Notes: generated from the letters alone by a model not told the origin. 60,643 nucleotides of DNA from an uncultured Magnetospirillum sp. (GCF_903853455.1 NZ_CAINTR010000160.1:1-60643), one strand, 5' to 3'; shown: positions 42,485-51,110, numbered from the stretch's first letter. A program made the numbers and translations.

Positions 42485-43116
42485 CCGTGACGCCCTATCT
42501 GCGGCGCATCACGGTGGTCCTGGCCATTCTGGTGGCGGTCACCTGGATGCTGGGCCTGTTCTCCATCATCCAGTTGGGGCGGGTGCAGGAGAAATCGCGC
42601 GACATCGCCGAACAGGCGTTGCAGAGCACCGTCGTTCTGGGCCAGATGGCGTCCGACCTCAACGCCTATTGGATCCGCCACGCCAAGCTGGCGCGCCGCG
42701 TCGCCGGCGAGAGGCATGGAAGGGGGCATGCCGAGTTGCGGCGGCTGGAAGGGCGCATGGCCGCCAACAGCCGCATGTTCGAATCGCTCGACGCCTCGGA
42801 CGAGGAAATGCGGCTGTTCATGAAGTTTCTGGTGAACTGGCGGAGCTATGTCCGTCAGTCCGAGACCCTGGCCGCGTCGCCGCCCTCGGCCCGCGATGAC
42901 TCCGCCGTCGCGTCGGACGCCAAGCTGGCGTTCGAAGCCGCCGGCCTCGCCCTCGAGCAACTGATCCGCATCAATGTGGAGCAGGGGAAAATGGCGCTGG
43001 CGGAGGCGGAGCGGATCCATCGCTCGTCCATGGGCTTCATCGTCGCCGCCATGATGCTGACGACCCTGATCATCACCGGCAGCCTGCTGGTGATCGTCCG
43101 GCACGAGTTCAAGTGA
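42481..43116 (+). CDS. Membrane protein with four-helix-bundle-like periplasmic domain
   Basis: The 211-residue protein has two transmembrane helices (about 11-33 and 184-205) and a helical periplasmic region between, with alternating heptads (QEKSRDIAEQALQSTVVLGQMASDLNAYW). The pattern resembles 4HB_MCP sensor domains, but the protein ends four residues after TM2, so no signalling domain follows. It may be a truncated or stand-alone sensor that works through another protein. It overlaps the hydrolase gene, and the arginase-fold gene follows after one base. Confidence 0.75.
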   Translation: MTVTPYLRRITVVLAILVAVTWMLGLFSIIQLGRVQEKSRDIAEQALQSTVVLGQMASDLNAYWIRHAKLARRVAGERHGRGHAELRRLEGRMAANSRMFESLDASDEEMRLFMKFLVNWRSYVRQSETLAASPPSARDDSAVASDAKLAFEAAGLALEQLIRINVEQGKMALAEAERIHRSSMGFIVAAMMLTTLIITGSLLVIVRHEFK

Positions 43117-43117
43117 C

Positions 43118-44044
43118 GTGAGACTGCGCCTGCTCGACACCGACGGCAGCCTGCCGCTGCAACCCGGTTTCGCCGCCGCCTTGGCCGAGGGGCGGGCGCA
43201 GAGGGTGGACCTGCGGGCCGAGGAGGAGGCGTTGCGGCTGTGGGCCTCGCGCCGTCGCCTCGACCGGCTGGGACTGCGTCTCGCCGGTTTGCCGCCGCCG
43301 CCGGGGGAGGGGCCGCCGGTCACCTTCTACGGCTCCGGCGACTACCACCATCTGGCGGCGCTGCTGATCGAGGCGGTGGCCGAGCCGGTCACGGTGGTGC
43401 ATTTCGACAACCACCCCGACTGGGTGCGGTGGCCCCGCACCTGGAATTGCGGCGGCTGGGTCAGCCGGGTGCTGGACTTGCCCCAGGTGCGCCGGGTGGT
43501 GACGCTGGGGCCGTGCGGCGACGATCTGGTGCGGCCGCAGCTGAAAATGGGCAACCTCGCCGCCCTGGCCGACGGGCGGCTGGAGCTGTATCCCTGGTCG
43601 GCGCCGCCGTCCTGGGTCTGGGGTGGTATCGGCGACGGGCCGGGCCATCGCCGCGAAGGGAGCCATCTGGTCTGGCGCTGCCTCGCCGAGGAGAACTGGC
43701 CCGCCTTCCTGGACGAGCTGGCGGGGCGGCTGCCCACCGAGGCGATCTGGATCAGCATCGACAAGGATGTGTTGCGCCCCGAGGACGCCGTCACCAACTG
43801 GGATCAGGGGCGGATGCCGCTGGCGGCGCTGCTGGCGGCGGTGCGTCGTCTCCCCATGGGCAAAAGGGTTGTTGGGATCGACGTTTGCGGCGAGTATTCG
43901 CCGCCGCGTTTCACCGATCCCCTCAAGCGGATCGAGGCGTGGCGCGACCATCCCCATGGAGTGCAGGACCCCATCATGGCCCTGGAGCGCAACGACGTCA
44001 CCAACCGGGCGCTGGTCGCCGCGCTGGCGGAGATCCCGGCGTGA
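43118..44044 (+). CDS. Arginase/agmatinase-fold (ureohydrolase-like) protein
   Basis: The 308-residue protein carries all ureohydrolase metal-site motifs in modified form: GSGDYHH (about 72-78, for GGDHS), HFDNHPD (95-101, for DAHxD) and SIDKDVLRPEDA (213 onward, for SxDxDxxDP). Candidate Mn ligands (His77, Asp97, His99, Asp101, Asp215, Asp217) are retained, so catalysis is likely, but overall similarity to arginase, agmatinase or HutG is low. The substrate cannot be assigned. It starts at GTG 43118, immediately after the previous stop codon, and overlaps the next gene by GTGA. Confidence 0.83.
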   Translation: MRLRLLDTDGSLPLQPGFAAALAEGRAQRVDLRAEEEALRLWASRRRLDRLGLRLAGLPPPPGEGPPVTFYGSGDYHHLAALLIEAVAEPVTVVHFDNHPDWVRWPRTWNCGGWVSRVLDLPQVRRVVTLGPCGDDLVRPQLKMGNLAALADGRLELYPWSAPPSWVWGGIGDGPGHRREGSHLVWRCLAEENWPAFLDELAGRLPTEAIWISIDKDVLRPEDAVTNWDQGRMPLAALLAAVRRLPMGKRVVGIDVCGEYSPPRFTDPLKRIEAWRDHPHGVQDPIMALERNDVTNRALVAALAEIPA

Positions 44045-44412
44045 CGGTCGAGCTGATCCTGTTGCTGCTGCTGTGGACCCTGTGCGAGGCGCTGGGCCAA
44101 CTGCTGTTCAAGCACGGCATGGACCGGCTGGAGGAAGAGGGCGACGAGGGTTTCAGCTTGGCGATCCTCGGCCGGGCGCTGCGTTCGCCGGTGATCTGGG
44201 CCGGCATCGTGGTCCATGCCGCCGAGTTCGCGGTCTGGCTGGAGATCCTGGGCCAGACCCCGCTTAGCGTCGCCTTTCCCCTGGAAAGCATCAGCTATGT
44301 GACGGTGGTCGGCGCCTCGCGCCTGATCCTGCGCGAAGCGGTGCCGCCACGCCGATGGGCCGGCATCGGCCTGATCGTCGCCGGCATCGTCGTGCTGGGG
44401 CTGAGTTCGTGA
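44041..44412 (+). CDS. Small EmrE/EamA-type membrane protein 1
   Basis: The 123-residue protein has four transmembrane helices and a GTG start. It has LLWTLCEALGQLLFKHGMD in helix 1 and PLSVAFPLESISYVTVVG in the central region, the SMR and ArnE/ArnF-like flippase pattern. An equivalent of the membrane-embedded glutamate is Glu in CEALGQ. Such proteins often work as heterodimers with a partner encoded nearby; here the partner is at 45527-45907. Start and stop overlap both neighbours. Confidence 0.82.
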   Translation: MTVELILLLLLWTLCEALGQLLFKHGMDRLEEEGDEGFSLAILGRALRSPVIWAGIVVHAAEFAVWLEILGQTPLSVAFPLESISYVTVVGASRLILREAVPPRRWAGIGLIVAGIVVLGLSS

Positions 44413-45530
44413 TGGAGTTCGCCGCCCACGCCTCGGTCCAGGCCATCGCGCCGGCGGATTGGGATGCCTGCTTCCCCGGCGATCCCGAGGGCTGGGCCTA
44501 TCACCGGGCGGTGGAGGATGCCGGTCTGCCCGGCTTCGCCGTGCTGGCCTTCGAGGTGCGCCGGGACGGGCGGGTGGTGCTGGTGGCGCCGGCCTTCACC
44601 ACCGAATACCGCCTCGACACCACGGTGCAGGGAACGCTCAAGCGGCTGCTGGCGCCGTTCACCGGGCTGCTAACCCTGCGGCTGCTGTGCCTGGGGTCGC
44701 ACGCCGCCGACAAGTGCCATCTCGGCTTCGCGCCGGGCCTGGGCGAGCAAGCCCGGGCCGAGGCGCTGGACACCCTGCTGGCCGGCATGGACGCTTTCGC
44801 CGCCGCTCACGGCATCGGCCTGCTGGCGGTCAAGGATCTGGCGGAATCCGATGCGACCGAGGCGGTGTTGGCGGGATTCAAGGCCGCCGGCTTCGCGTGT
44901 CAGCCCTCGCTGCCCAATGCGGTGCTGGCCTTGCCTTTCGCCGACGAGGAGTCCTATCTCGCCAGCCTGTCCAAGGCCACCCGCAAGGATATCCGCCGCA
45001 AGCTGAAGAGCGAGGCCGGCTTGCGCATCGAGCTGCGGCGCGGCGCCGAGGCCCTGGACCGCATCGACGCCATGCTGGAGCTTTACGAGCGGCAGCGCGC
45101 CCGCTCCGGCGTCGATTTCGAGCAGTTCGAGCAGTTGAACCCGGCCTATTTCCGCAACGTCCTCACGGGAATGGGCGCGGCGGCGCTGGTGTTCTTCTAC
45201 TGGGCCGGCGCCGAATTGGTCGGCTTCAACCTGTGCCTCGCCGGCGAGGCCCGCTTCATCGACAAGTTCATCGGCCTGCGCGAGCCCCAGGCCCGCGCCT
45301 TCGACCTTTATGTGGTCAGCTGGATGACCAATCTGCGCTATTGCCTGGAGCACCGCATCCCCCTGATGCAGACCGGCCAGACCGCCTATGCCATGAAGCG
45401 GCGGCTGGGCAGCGCCTTGCCGCCCAACTGGCTGCTGTTCCGCCACCGATGGAGGCTGTTCGACCGCCTGTTGCGGCTGCTCGGGCCGCTGCTGGCCCCC
45501 GACCGTTGGGACGAGGACATCGCACCATGA
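44412..45530 (+). CDS. FemAB/GNAT-fold acyltransferase-like protein
   Basis: The 372-residue protein has a BioF2/FemAB-type double-GNAT layout: YLASLSKATRKDIRRKLK is the characteristic substrate-binding helix, followed by LYERQRARSGVDFEQFEQLN and AALVFFYWAGAELVGFNLCLAGEARFIDKFIG. These enzymes transfer acyl or aminoacyl groups to amino lipids, peptidoglycan precursors or polysaccharide. It lies between two small flippase-like membrane protein genes, with 1- and 4-base overlaps. A membrane lipid or amine acylation route is the natural inference, not proof. Confidence 0.82.
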   Translation: MEFAAHASVQAIAPADWDACFPGDPEGWAYHRAVEDAGLPGFAVLAFEVRRDGRVVLVAPAFTTEYRLDTTVQGTLKRLLAPFTGLLTLRLLCLGSHAADKCHLGFAPGLGEQARAEALDTLLAGMDAFAAAHGIGLLAVKDLAESDATEAVLAGFKAAGFACQPSLPNAVLALPFADEESYLASLSKATRKDIRRKLKSEAGLRIELRRGAEALDRIDAMLELYERQRARSGVDFEQFEQLNPAYFRNVLTGMGAAALVFFYWAGAELVGFNLCLAGEARFIDKFIGLREPQARAFDLYVVSWMTNLRYCLEHRIPLMQTGQTAYAMKRRLGSALPPNWLLFRHRWRLFDRLLRLLGPLLAPDRWDEDIAP

Positions 45531-45907
45531 CCGCCGCGCCGCGCCTGCGGGCGATCCTGCTGTGGGGGGGGCTGCTGGCCATCGACGTGGCGATCCAGCT
45601 GGCCATGAAGCTGGCGGGCGACCAGTTGGACGCCATCCCCTTCCCGTCGGTGGACTGGCTGGTGGCGGTGTCCGCCTCGCCGTTGGCGCTGGCGGCGCTG
45701 GCGGGCTATTTCGCCACCTTCGTGCTGTGGCTGGCGATCCTGCACGGTTCGGCGCTGTCGGCGGCCTTCCCGGTCACGGCGCTGAGCTATGTGCTGGTGC
45801 CGCTGGCGGCCTGGCAGGTGCTGGGGGAGCATGTGGCCTGGGGCCAGGTCCTGGGCATCGGTCTCATCATCGTCGGCATCGTGGTGCAGAATGCGCCCGA
45901 GGACTGA
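45527..45907 (+). CDS. Small EmrE/EamA-type membrane protein 2
   Basis: The 126-residue protein has four transmembrane helices (LLWGGLLAIDVAIQLAMKLAG, LAALAGYFATFVLWLAIL, LSAAFPVTALSYVLVPLAAW, GIGLIIVGIVVQN). Like its partner at 44041, it has the SAAFPVTALSYV motif. The two probably form a heterodimeric translocator, as ArnE/ArnF do for an undecaprenyl-linked sugar. No other gene follows in the operon. Confidence 0.83.
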   Translation: MTAAPRLRAILLWGGLLAIDVAIQLAMKLAGDQLDAIPFPSVDWLVAVSASPLALAALAGYFATFVLWLAILHGSALSAAFPVTALSYVLVPLAAWQVLGEHVAWGQVLGIGLIIVGIVVQNAPED

Positions 45908-45984
45908 GGCCAAAGGGGATTCGGGCAAAGCACGCAACCCATGATACAGTTGCCGACGGATGCCCCACGGCCAAGGGAGGTCAC

Positions 45985-46179
45985 ATGGCCATCGCCGATC
46001 TGATTTACGAGCAGAGCAAGAAGCTTCCCGAGCATCTCGCGCGGGAAGTGCTGGACTTCGTCGGTTATCTGGCGGAACGGCAGGAACGCGATCAGAACCG
46101 GGATCTGATCGGCGCTCAAGGTTCGGCCTTGAAGGCCGTTTGGGACAACCCCGAGGATCAGGCCTGGGACCGTGTTTGA
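45985..46179 (+). CDS. Antitoxin-like protein of the DUF2281/VapB type
   Basis: The 64-residue protein has YEQSKKLPEHLAREVLDFVGYLAERQ, a helix common in DUF2281-type and VapB-like antitoxins, and a short C-terminal tail. The start is ATG 45985 with AAGGGAGG upstream. The toxin gene begins inside its last codons (46172), the usual arrangement of a two-gene toxin-antitoxin unit. Confidence 0.75.
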   Translation: MAIADLIYEQSKKLPEHLAREVLDFVGYLAERQERDQNRDLIGAQGSALKAVWDNPEDQAWDRV

Positions 46180-46507
46180 GCGGGGAGACCTCGTCCTGAT
46201 CCCCTTCCCCTTCTCCGACCTGTCGGCGGCCAAGAAGCGGCCGGTGCTGGTGGTGACCCGTCCAGACGCCTACGGTGATTTCATTGCCCTGGCGGTGACG
46301 TCCCGGCCGCAAGTCGATCACGGGATCGCCCTTGACCCGGCCGACCTCATGCAGGGGAGCCTGCCGTTGGCAAGTTGGATTCGCACCGACCGTGCCGTGA
46401 CACTCAATGCCAGCCTGATCATCAGAGGGTTCGGGCGCGTGTCGGAGGCAGTGGTCGCGGCGGCGCTCATCCGCCTCTGCGCCTTCGTTGGACATACCGG
46501 GGCGTAG
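46172..46507 (+). CDS. MazF/PemK-type toxin (mRNA interferase)
   Basis: The 111-residue protein has the MazF fold pattern: FERGDLVLIPFPFSDLSAAKKRPVLVV at the start and LPLASWIRTDRAVTLNASLI in the middle. MazF-type toxins cleave mRNA at short motifs. It begins at GTG 46172, overlapping the antitoxin by 8 bases, so translation is coupled. The arrangement supports a functional stress or plasmid-like stabilization module on the chromosome. Confidence 0.87.
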   Translation: MFERGDLVLIPFPFSDLSAAKKRPVLVVTRPDAYGDFIALAVTSRPQVDHGIALDPADLMQGSLPLASWIRTDRAVTLNASLIIRGFGRVSEAVVAAALIRLCAFVGHTGA

Positions 46508-46561
46508 CCTCCCCCCGCGATGGCTGGCAGAGCGGCGCCCGGCTGGATATAGTCGGCCATC

Positions 46562-48250
46562 ATGATTCTGCCGCGCTCCCTGGTCTCGCGCTATTTCTTC
46601 GTGTCCCTGGTGGCGGCGGTGGTGCCGCTGGGGGCGGTGGGCTATCTCTATGACAGCTACGCCCAGGACATCTTGCATGCCCTGACCGGCCAGCGGCTGT
46701 CGGCGCAACTGACCGCCACCGCCAGCCGGCTCGGCGCCTTCTTCGATTCCCGCATCTACCAGTTGGACACCTTGTCCAATTATCCGTCGCTGGCCTCGTC
46801 GGTCCGCCGCCCCGCCAGCGAGGACGCCGAGATCAGCGCCCTGTTGCGGATCGAGGCGGATGTTCCCGATCTCTACGGCATCTGGTTCTTCGATCCCGAC
46901 GGCCGCCTGTCGCGGGTGATCGCCGGTCAGGCGGCGTCGGGGCAGCCCTATTGGACCGGCGAGGCGCTGGACGTGTCCGGCCTGCCCAGCGTCCATGTGG
47001 GCGGCACCGAGATCATCGGCCCGGTGCCGCCCCGCGACGGCGCCCCCGGCTGGTTCCTCATGCGCCAGGTGTTGCGCGACCAGCGCAGCGGCGGCGAAAG
47101 CGGTAGCATCGCCCTGCATGTGCGGCTGGCCTCGGTGACCGAGCTGATGGGGGCGCCGGAAATCGGCAGCCTGATCCAGCCGGTGCTGACCACGCCGGGC
47201 GGCGGCATCTTCGATTCGGTCGGCCACGCCACCCGGCCGCGCGGCGAGCTGATGCCCGGTCCCGAGATATTGCCCGGCTGGCAGGCGGCGCTGGTGATCC
47301 AGCCCGACGCGGTGCTGGGGCCGTTCAACCAGGCGCGGCACTGGCTGTACATGCTGGTCTTCGCCTCGGTGGCGGCGGTGGTGATCCTGTTCTCGCGGCT
47401 GGCGTCGCGGCTGCGGCGGCGGTTGCGCGGGCTGGTGATCGGCGCCGACGCGGTGTCGGCCGGTCAGTTGGACTATCGCCTGCCCGAGACCGGCAACGAC
47501 GAGATCAACGTGGTGTCGCGGGCCTTCAACGGCATGTCGCGCAAGCTCAGCCAGTTGATCGAGCGCACCGTCAGCATCGAGAAGATGGCGGTGCTGGGCA
47601 AATTCGCCACCGGCGTCGCCCACGAGGTCCGCAACCCCATGGCCACCATCAAGACCAGCGTCCAGGCCCTGGCGCGCCAGGAAGCCGATCCCGAGCGGCT
47701 GGAAATCCTCAACGGGGTCAGCGCCGAGATCGACCGCCTGACCCGGGTGATGGAGGACCTGCTGGAATACGGGCGGCCGCGCCCGCCGCAGATCGGCCCG
47801 GTGCCGATGCGCGACCTGTTCCGCCGGGTCGGCGCCCTGGTGACGCCCGAGGCGGAGCGGCTGGGCCTGCATCTCGGGGTGATGGGCAGCGCCGACCTGG
47901 TCCTGCTGGCCGACCGCGACCACGTCATGCAGATTCTGATCAATCTGGTGGTCAACGCCATGCAGGCCACCGCCTCGGGGGGCGCCATCACCCTGTTCGC
48001 CCACAGCGAGGGCGCCTGGGGGCTGATCGAGGTCAACGACACCGGCGGCGGCATCAACGACGCCGACCTGCCGCGGGTGATGGACCCGTTCTTTACCACC
48101 CGCGCCCTGGGAACCGGTCTGGGCCTCAGCATCTGCCGGCAGTTGACCGAGGTGAACGGCGGCGCCATCGACATCGCCAGCCTGCCGGGATCGGGAACCA
48201 CGGTCACCCTGCGGCTGCCCCTGACCCAAACGGGAGAGCGCCTTGGCTGA
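46562..48250 (+). CDS. Sensor histidine kinase for the downstream sigma-54 regulator (NtrB/DctB-like)
   Basis: The 562-residue protein has TM1 at about 10-30, a periplasmic sensing region of about 235 residues (likely double Cache), TM2 at about 265-285, HAMP, HisKA with GVAHEVRNPMATIK (His354) and HATPase (INLVVNAMQAT, DTGGGI, GTGLGLSICRQL). The H-box form HEVRNP is typical of NtrB/DctB kinases that pair with sigma-54 activators. The cognate regulator gene starts inside its last codons. It probably senses a substrate or product of the downstream transport and oxidation pathway. Confidence 0.9.
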   Translation: MILPRSLVSRYFFVSLVAAVVPLGAVGYLYDSYAQDILHALTGQRLSAQLTATASRLGAFFDSRIYQLDTLSNYPSLASSVRRPASEDAEISALLRIEADVPDLYGIWFFDPDGRLSRVIAGQAASGQPYWTGEALDVSGLPSVHVGGTEIIGPVPPRDGAPGWFLMRQVLRDQRSGGESGSIALHVRLASVTELMGAPEIGSLIQPVLTTPGGGIFDSVGHATRPRGELMPGPEILPGWQAALVIQPDAVLGPFNQARHWLYMLVFASVAAVVILFSRLASRLRRRLRGLVIGADAVSAGQLDYRLPETGNDEINVVSRAFNGMSRKLSQLIERTVSIEKMAVLGKFATGVAHEVRNPMATIKTSVQALARQEADPERLEILNGVSAEIDRLTRVMEDLLEYGRPRPPQIGPVPMRDLFRRVGALVTPEAERLGLHLGVMGSADLVLLADRDHVMQILINLVVNAMQATASGGAITLFAHSEGAWGLIEVNDTGGGINDADLPRVMDPFFTTRALGTGLGLSICRQLTEVNGGAIDIASLPGSGTTVTLRLPLTQTGERLG

Positions 48251-49610
48251 CATCTCGGTCCTCATCGTCGACGATGAAATCCAACTGGTGAAATCCGTGG
48301 TCTTCGCCCTGAAGGGGGAGGGCATTTCCGCCTGGGGCGTCCATACCGGCGCGGAAGGGTTGGCCGAGATCGAGCGCCAGCCGCCCGATCTGGTGCTGCT
48401 GGACCAGCGCCTGCCCGACATGCTGGGCATCCAGGTGCTGGAGACCCTGCGGAGCCGCCAGTCCACCCTGCCGGTGGTGATGATCTCGGCCCATGGCGAC
48501 ACCCGGGCGGCGGTGCAGGCGGTGAAGGCCGGCGCCTCGGACTACCTGACCAAGCCGTTCGAACTGGACGACCTGATCCACGTCATCCGCTCGACTCTGG
48601 AACGCGAGCGCCTGGCCGCCGAGGTGGCCTACCACCGCAAAACGGTGGTGGGCAGCGACGGCATGATCGGCGACAGCCCGATCATGACCGAACTGATCGC
48701 CACGGTGTCGCGCATCGCCGCCAGCAGCGCCTCGCGGGTCCTCCTGCTGGGCGAATCCGGCACCGGCAAGGGGCTGGTCGCCCGCTCGCTCCACAATCAG
48801 AGCGCCCGCGCCAAGGGGGCCTTCGTCGAGGTCAACTGCGCCTCGCTGCCGGAACAACTGATCGAGGCCGAACTGTTCGGAGCCGAGAAGGGCGCCTATA
48901 CCGGCGCCCATCAGCGCCGGGTGGGGCTGGTGGCCCTGGCCGACGGCGGCACCTTGTTCCTGGACGAGATCGGCGAGCTGCCCCAGGCCTTGCAGGCCAA
49001 GTTCCTGCACTTCCTGGAGAATGGCAACTACCGCGCCATCGGCGCCGCCCAGGTCCGCACCGCCGACGTGCGCATCGTCGCCGCCACCAACCGCGACCTC
49101 GCCGCCGACGTCAAGGCCGGGCGGTTCCGCGAGGACCTCTATTACCGCCTGAACGTCATCCAACTGCGCCTGCCGTCCCTGCGCGAGCGGGGCGGCGACG
49201 CCCTTGCCCTGGCGCGGCATTTCGCCCGGCGCTACGCGGCGGAAAGCGGCAGTCCGCCGGTGAGCTTCGCCCCCGAGGTCGAGGCCCGCTTCGCCGACTA
49301 TCCCTGGCCGGGCAATGTGCGCGAGCTGAAGAACCTGATCGAGCGCCTGACCATCCTTCATCCCGGCCGCGCCGCCACCCTGGCCGAACTGCCGCCCGAC
49401 ATGCTTCGCCTCGACGCCGCCGCCGGGGCCGGCGAGCCGCCGAAAACCCTGTCCGACAGCCTGGATGCCAGCGAGCGGGTGCTGCTGACCGAAGCCCTGG
49501 CCCGCGCCCATGGCCAGAAGGGCCGGGCGGCCGAACTGCTGGGCATTTCGCGCCATGCCTTCAAGCGCCGGCTGCAACGCCTCAACCTGACGAGCGGAAA
49601 CCGCTCATAG
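48243..49610 (+). CDS. Sigma-54-dependent response regulator (NtrC family)
   Basis: The 455-residue protein has a receiver (Asp54 in LLDQRLPDMLG), an AAA+ sigma-54 activation domain (Walker A GESGTGKG at 170-177, sigma-54-contact loop GAYTGA at 217-222, Walker B TLFLDEIGELP) and a C-terminal Fis-type helix-turn-helix (GRAAELLGISRHAFKRRLQRL). GAYTGA, with Tyr in place of the usual Phe, is a known functional variant. Translation likely starts at TTG 48243, overlapping the kinase stop, with GGGAGAG upstream. A palindromic binding site overlaps its own 3' end and a -24/-12 promoter lies downstream. Confidence 0.92.
   Translation: MADISVLIVDDEIQLVKSVVFALKGEGISAWGVHTGAEGLAEIERQPPDLVLLDQRLPDMLGIQVLETLRSRQSTLPVVMISAHGDTRAAVQAVKAGASDYLTKPFELDDLIHVIRSTLERERLAAEVAYHRKTVVGSDGMIGDSPIMTELIATVSRIAASSASRVLLLGESGTGKGLVARSLHNQSARAKGAFVEVNCASLPEQLIEAELFGAEKGAYTGAHQRRVGLVALADGGTLFLDEIGELPQALQAKFLHFLENGNYRAIGAAQVRTADVRIVAATNRDLAADVKAGRFREDLYYRLNVIQLRLPSLRERGGDALALARHFARRYAAESGSPPVSFAPEVEARFADYPWPGNVRELKNLIERLTILHPGRAATLAELPPDMLRLDAAAGAGEPPKTLSDSLDASERVLLTEALARAHGQKGRAAELLGISRHAFKRRLQRLNLTSGNRS
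49592..49606. promoter_or_regulatory. Activator site 1 (perfect palindrome)
   Basis: GAGCGG-AAA-CCGCTC is a 6-3-6 palindrome that overlaps the last codons of the sigma-54 regulator gene. Together with site 2 it is very probably the enhancer for that regulator. Its centre (49599) is 33 bp, about three helical turns, from the centre of site 2. Confidence 0.75.
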
Positions 49611-49623
49611 GGTTGAGCGCCCA

Positions 49624-49640
49624 TGAGCGGTTTCCGCTCA
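49624..49640. promoter_or_regulatory. Activator site 2 (perfect palindrome)
   Basis: TGAGCGG-TTT-CCGCTCA is a 7-3-7 palindrome, extended by A and T at 49623 and 49641. It shares GAGCGG/CCGCTC arms with site 1. It lies about 55 bp upstream of the -24/-12 promoter, a typical if slightly short enhancer distance for an NtrC-family activator. Confidence 0.78.
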
Positions 49641-49680
49641 TCCGCCCGCTCCCGTTCCCGTGAACCCTGGTTCCAGGCCC

Positions 49681-49697
49681 TGGCACGGGCGTTGCGT
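49681..49697 (+). promoter_or_regulatory. Sigma-54 (-24/-12) promoter
   Basis: TGGCACGGGCGTTGCGT matches the sigma-54 consensus TGGCAC-N5-TTGC exactly, with GG and GC dinucleotides 10 bases apart. It lies about 90 bp before the first binding-protein gene and directly downstream of the two palindromic activator sites. It should drive the transport and oxidation operon at 49785-60057. Confidence 0.88.
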
Positions 49698-49784
49698 ATT
49701 CGTCCCCCGGAACGATGACGTCACCGCTCAAGCGGGACGGACAAGAATGACGGCCGGTAAACGGTCGTCGGGGGGAACGTCGAG

Positions 49785-51110
49785 ATGCGCAGCCTGATCC
49801 GACTCTGTCCGGGTGTGTTCGGCCGACTGGCGGCGACGCTGGTGGCGGCGGCCGGGCTGTCGGCGGCCGCCGAGGCCGAGGCCCGTGTCGAGTTGGGCGC
49901 CAGCGCCGCCGAGGCCGAGGTGAGCATCGGCTGCATGTATCCCATGTCCGGCCGCGCCGCCATCTACGGCCGCGACAGCGCCGCCGGCATCAAGCTGGCG
50001 CTGGCCGACATCCAGGCCGGGGCCTTGGGGCCGCGCGCGCCCAAGCTGCGGGTGATCGTCGAGGACGACCGCTCCAAGGCGGCCTATGCGGTGCGCATCG
50101 CCGAGGATTTCGTCCGCCAGGACAAGGTGAAGTTCTTCTGCGGCATGGTCAGCTCCGGCGTGGCCCAGGCGGTCAGCGAGGTCGCCCGCGCCCAGAAGGT
50201 CATCCTGGTCGGCACCGACCACGCCTCTTCCCGCCTGACCATCGACGCCCTGCATCGCTATTACTTCCGGGTCACCAACGATTCCTGGATCTCCAACGCC
50301 GCCGGCGCCCGCTATCTGGCCGAGTTGCAGCGCGAGACCGGCTGGAAGCGGGTGGCCTTCATCGGCCCCGATTACGATTACGGCCACGCTTCGTGGAGCG
50401 ACCTGCGGGAAAGCCTGCAATTGCTGGGGGTCAGTTACGACAATGTGGGCGAGTTCTGGCCGCGCCTCTACGAGCCGGACTATTCCGCCTATATCAGCGC
50501 CATCGCCGCCACCAAGCCCGACATCGTGGTGACCGCCCTGTGGGGCGGCGACTTCATCGCCTTCCTGCGCCAGGCCGCCTCCACCAGCTTCTTCGACAGC
50601 ATCCAGCTGGCCAATTTCGACACCGGCGGCAATTACGAGGTGATGCTGGCGCTGGGCTCCAATCCGCCGCCCGGCCTGATCCTGTCGGCGCGCCACCACA
50701 ACAACTGGCCGGACACCGAGCGCAACCGGGCCTTCGTCGCCGCCTTCCACGCCTCCGAGGGGCGCTACCCCACCTATGCCGCCGCCGGGGCCTATAGCGG
50801 CATCATGGCCATCGCCAGCGCGGTCAAGACGGTGGGAGGCGGCAGGAAGGCCGACGTGGAGGCCATGGTCGAGGCGCTGGAAAACCTGCGGCTGAAGCTG
50901 CCCAAGGACCCGGACGGCTTCACCTCCTACATCGACAAGACCACCCACCAGATCGTCCAGCCCCTGGCCATCGGCCGGGTGGTGCCCAACACGGACTTCC
51001 CGCCGGCCAAGGTCATGCTGGGGGAGTGGCGGGTCTACACCGCCGAGGACCTGATCCCGCCGCCGGAGGTGGTGCGCCGGCGGCGCGCCGCCATGGGCGC
51101 CAAGCCGTGA
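49785..51110 (+). CDS. ABC transporter substrate-binding protein 1 (branched-chain amino acid type)
   Basis: The 441-residue protein has a signal peptide (to about residue 34) and a type I periplasmic-binding fold of the Peripla_BP_6 (LivJ/UrtA) family: VSIGCMYPMSGRAAIYGRDSAAGIKLALADI, FCGMVSSGVAQAVSEVARAQ and PDIVVTALWGGDFIAFLRQAA. It would capture a small organic ligand and pass it to the permeases downstream. The family also binds non-amino-acid ligands, such as urea and aromatic or short-chain acids. A second, divergent binding protein follows, 35 bp later. Confidence 0.9.
   Translation: MRSLIRLCPGVFGRLAATLVAAAGLSAAAEAEARVELGASAAEAEVSIGCMYPMSGRAAIYGRDSAAGIKLALADIQAGALGPRAPKLRVIVEDDRSKAAYAVRIAEDFVRQDKVKFFCGMVSSGVAQAVSEVARAQKVILVGTDHASSRLTIDALHRYYFRVTNDSWISNAAGARYLAELQRETGWKRVAFIGPDYDYGHASWSDLRESLQLLGVSYDNVGEFWPRLYEPDYSAYISAIAATKPDIVVTALWGGDFIAFLRQAASTSFFDSIQLANFDTGGNYEVMLALGSNPPPGLILSARHHNNWPDTERNRAFVAAFHASEGRYPTYAAAGAYSGIMAIASAVKTVGGGRKADVEAMVEALENLRLKLPKDPDGFTSYIDKTTHQIVQPLAIGRVVPNTDFPPAKVMLGEWRVYTAEDLIPPPEVVRRRRAAMGAKP

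Noticed and set aside
45386-48502. 1038-residue minus-strand frame across the toxin-antitoxin and kinase genes
   Set aside because: It is antisense to coding genes with strong motifs; composition is typical of a high-GC shadow frame.
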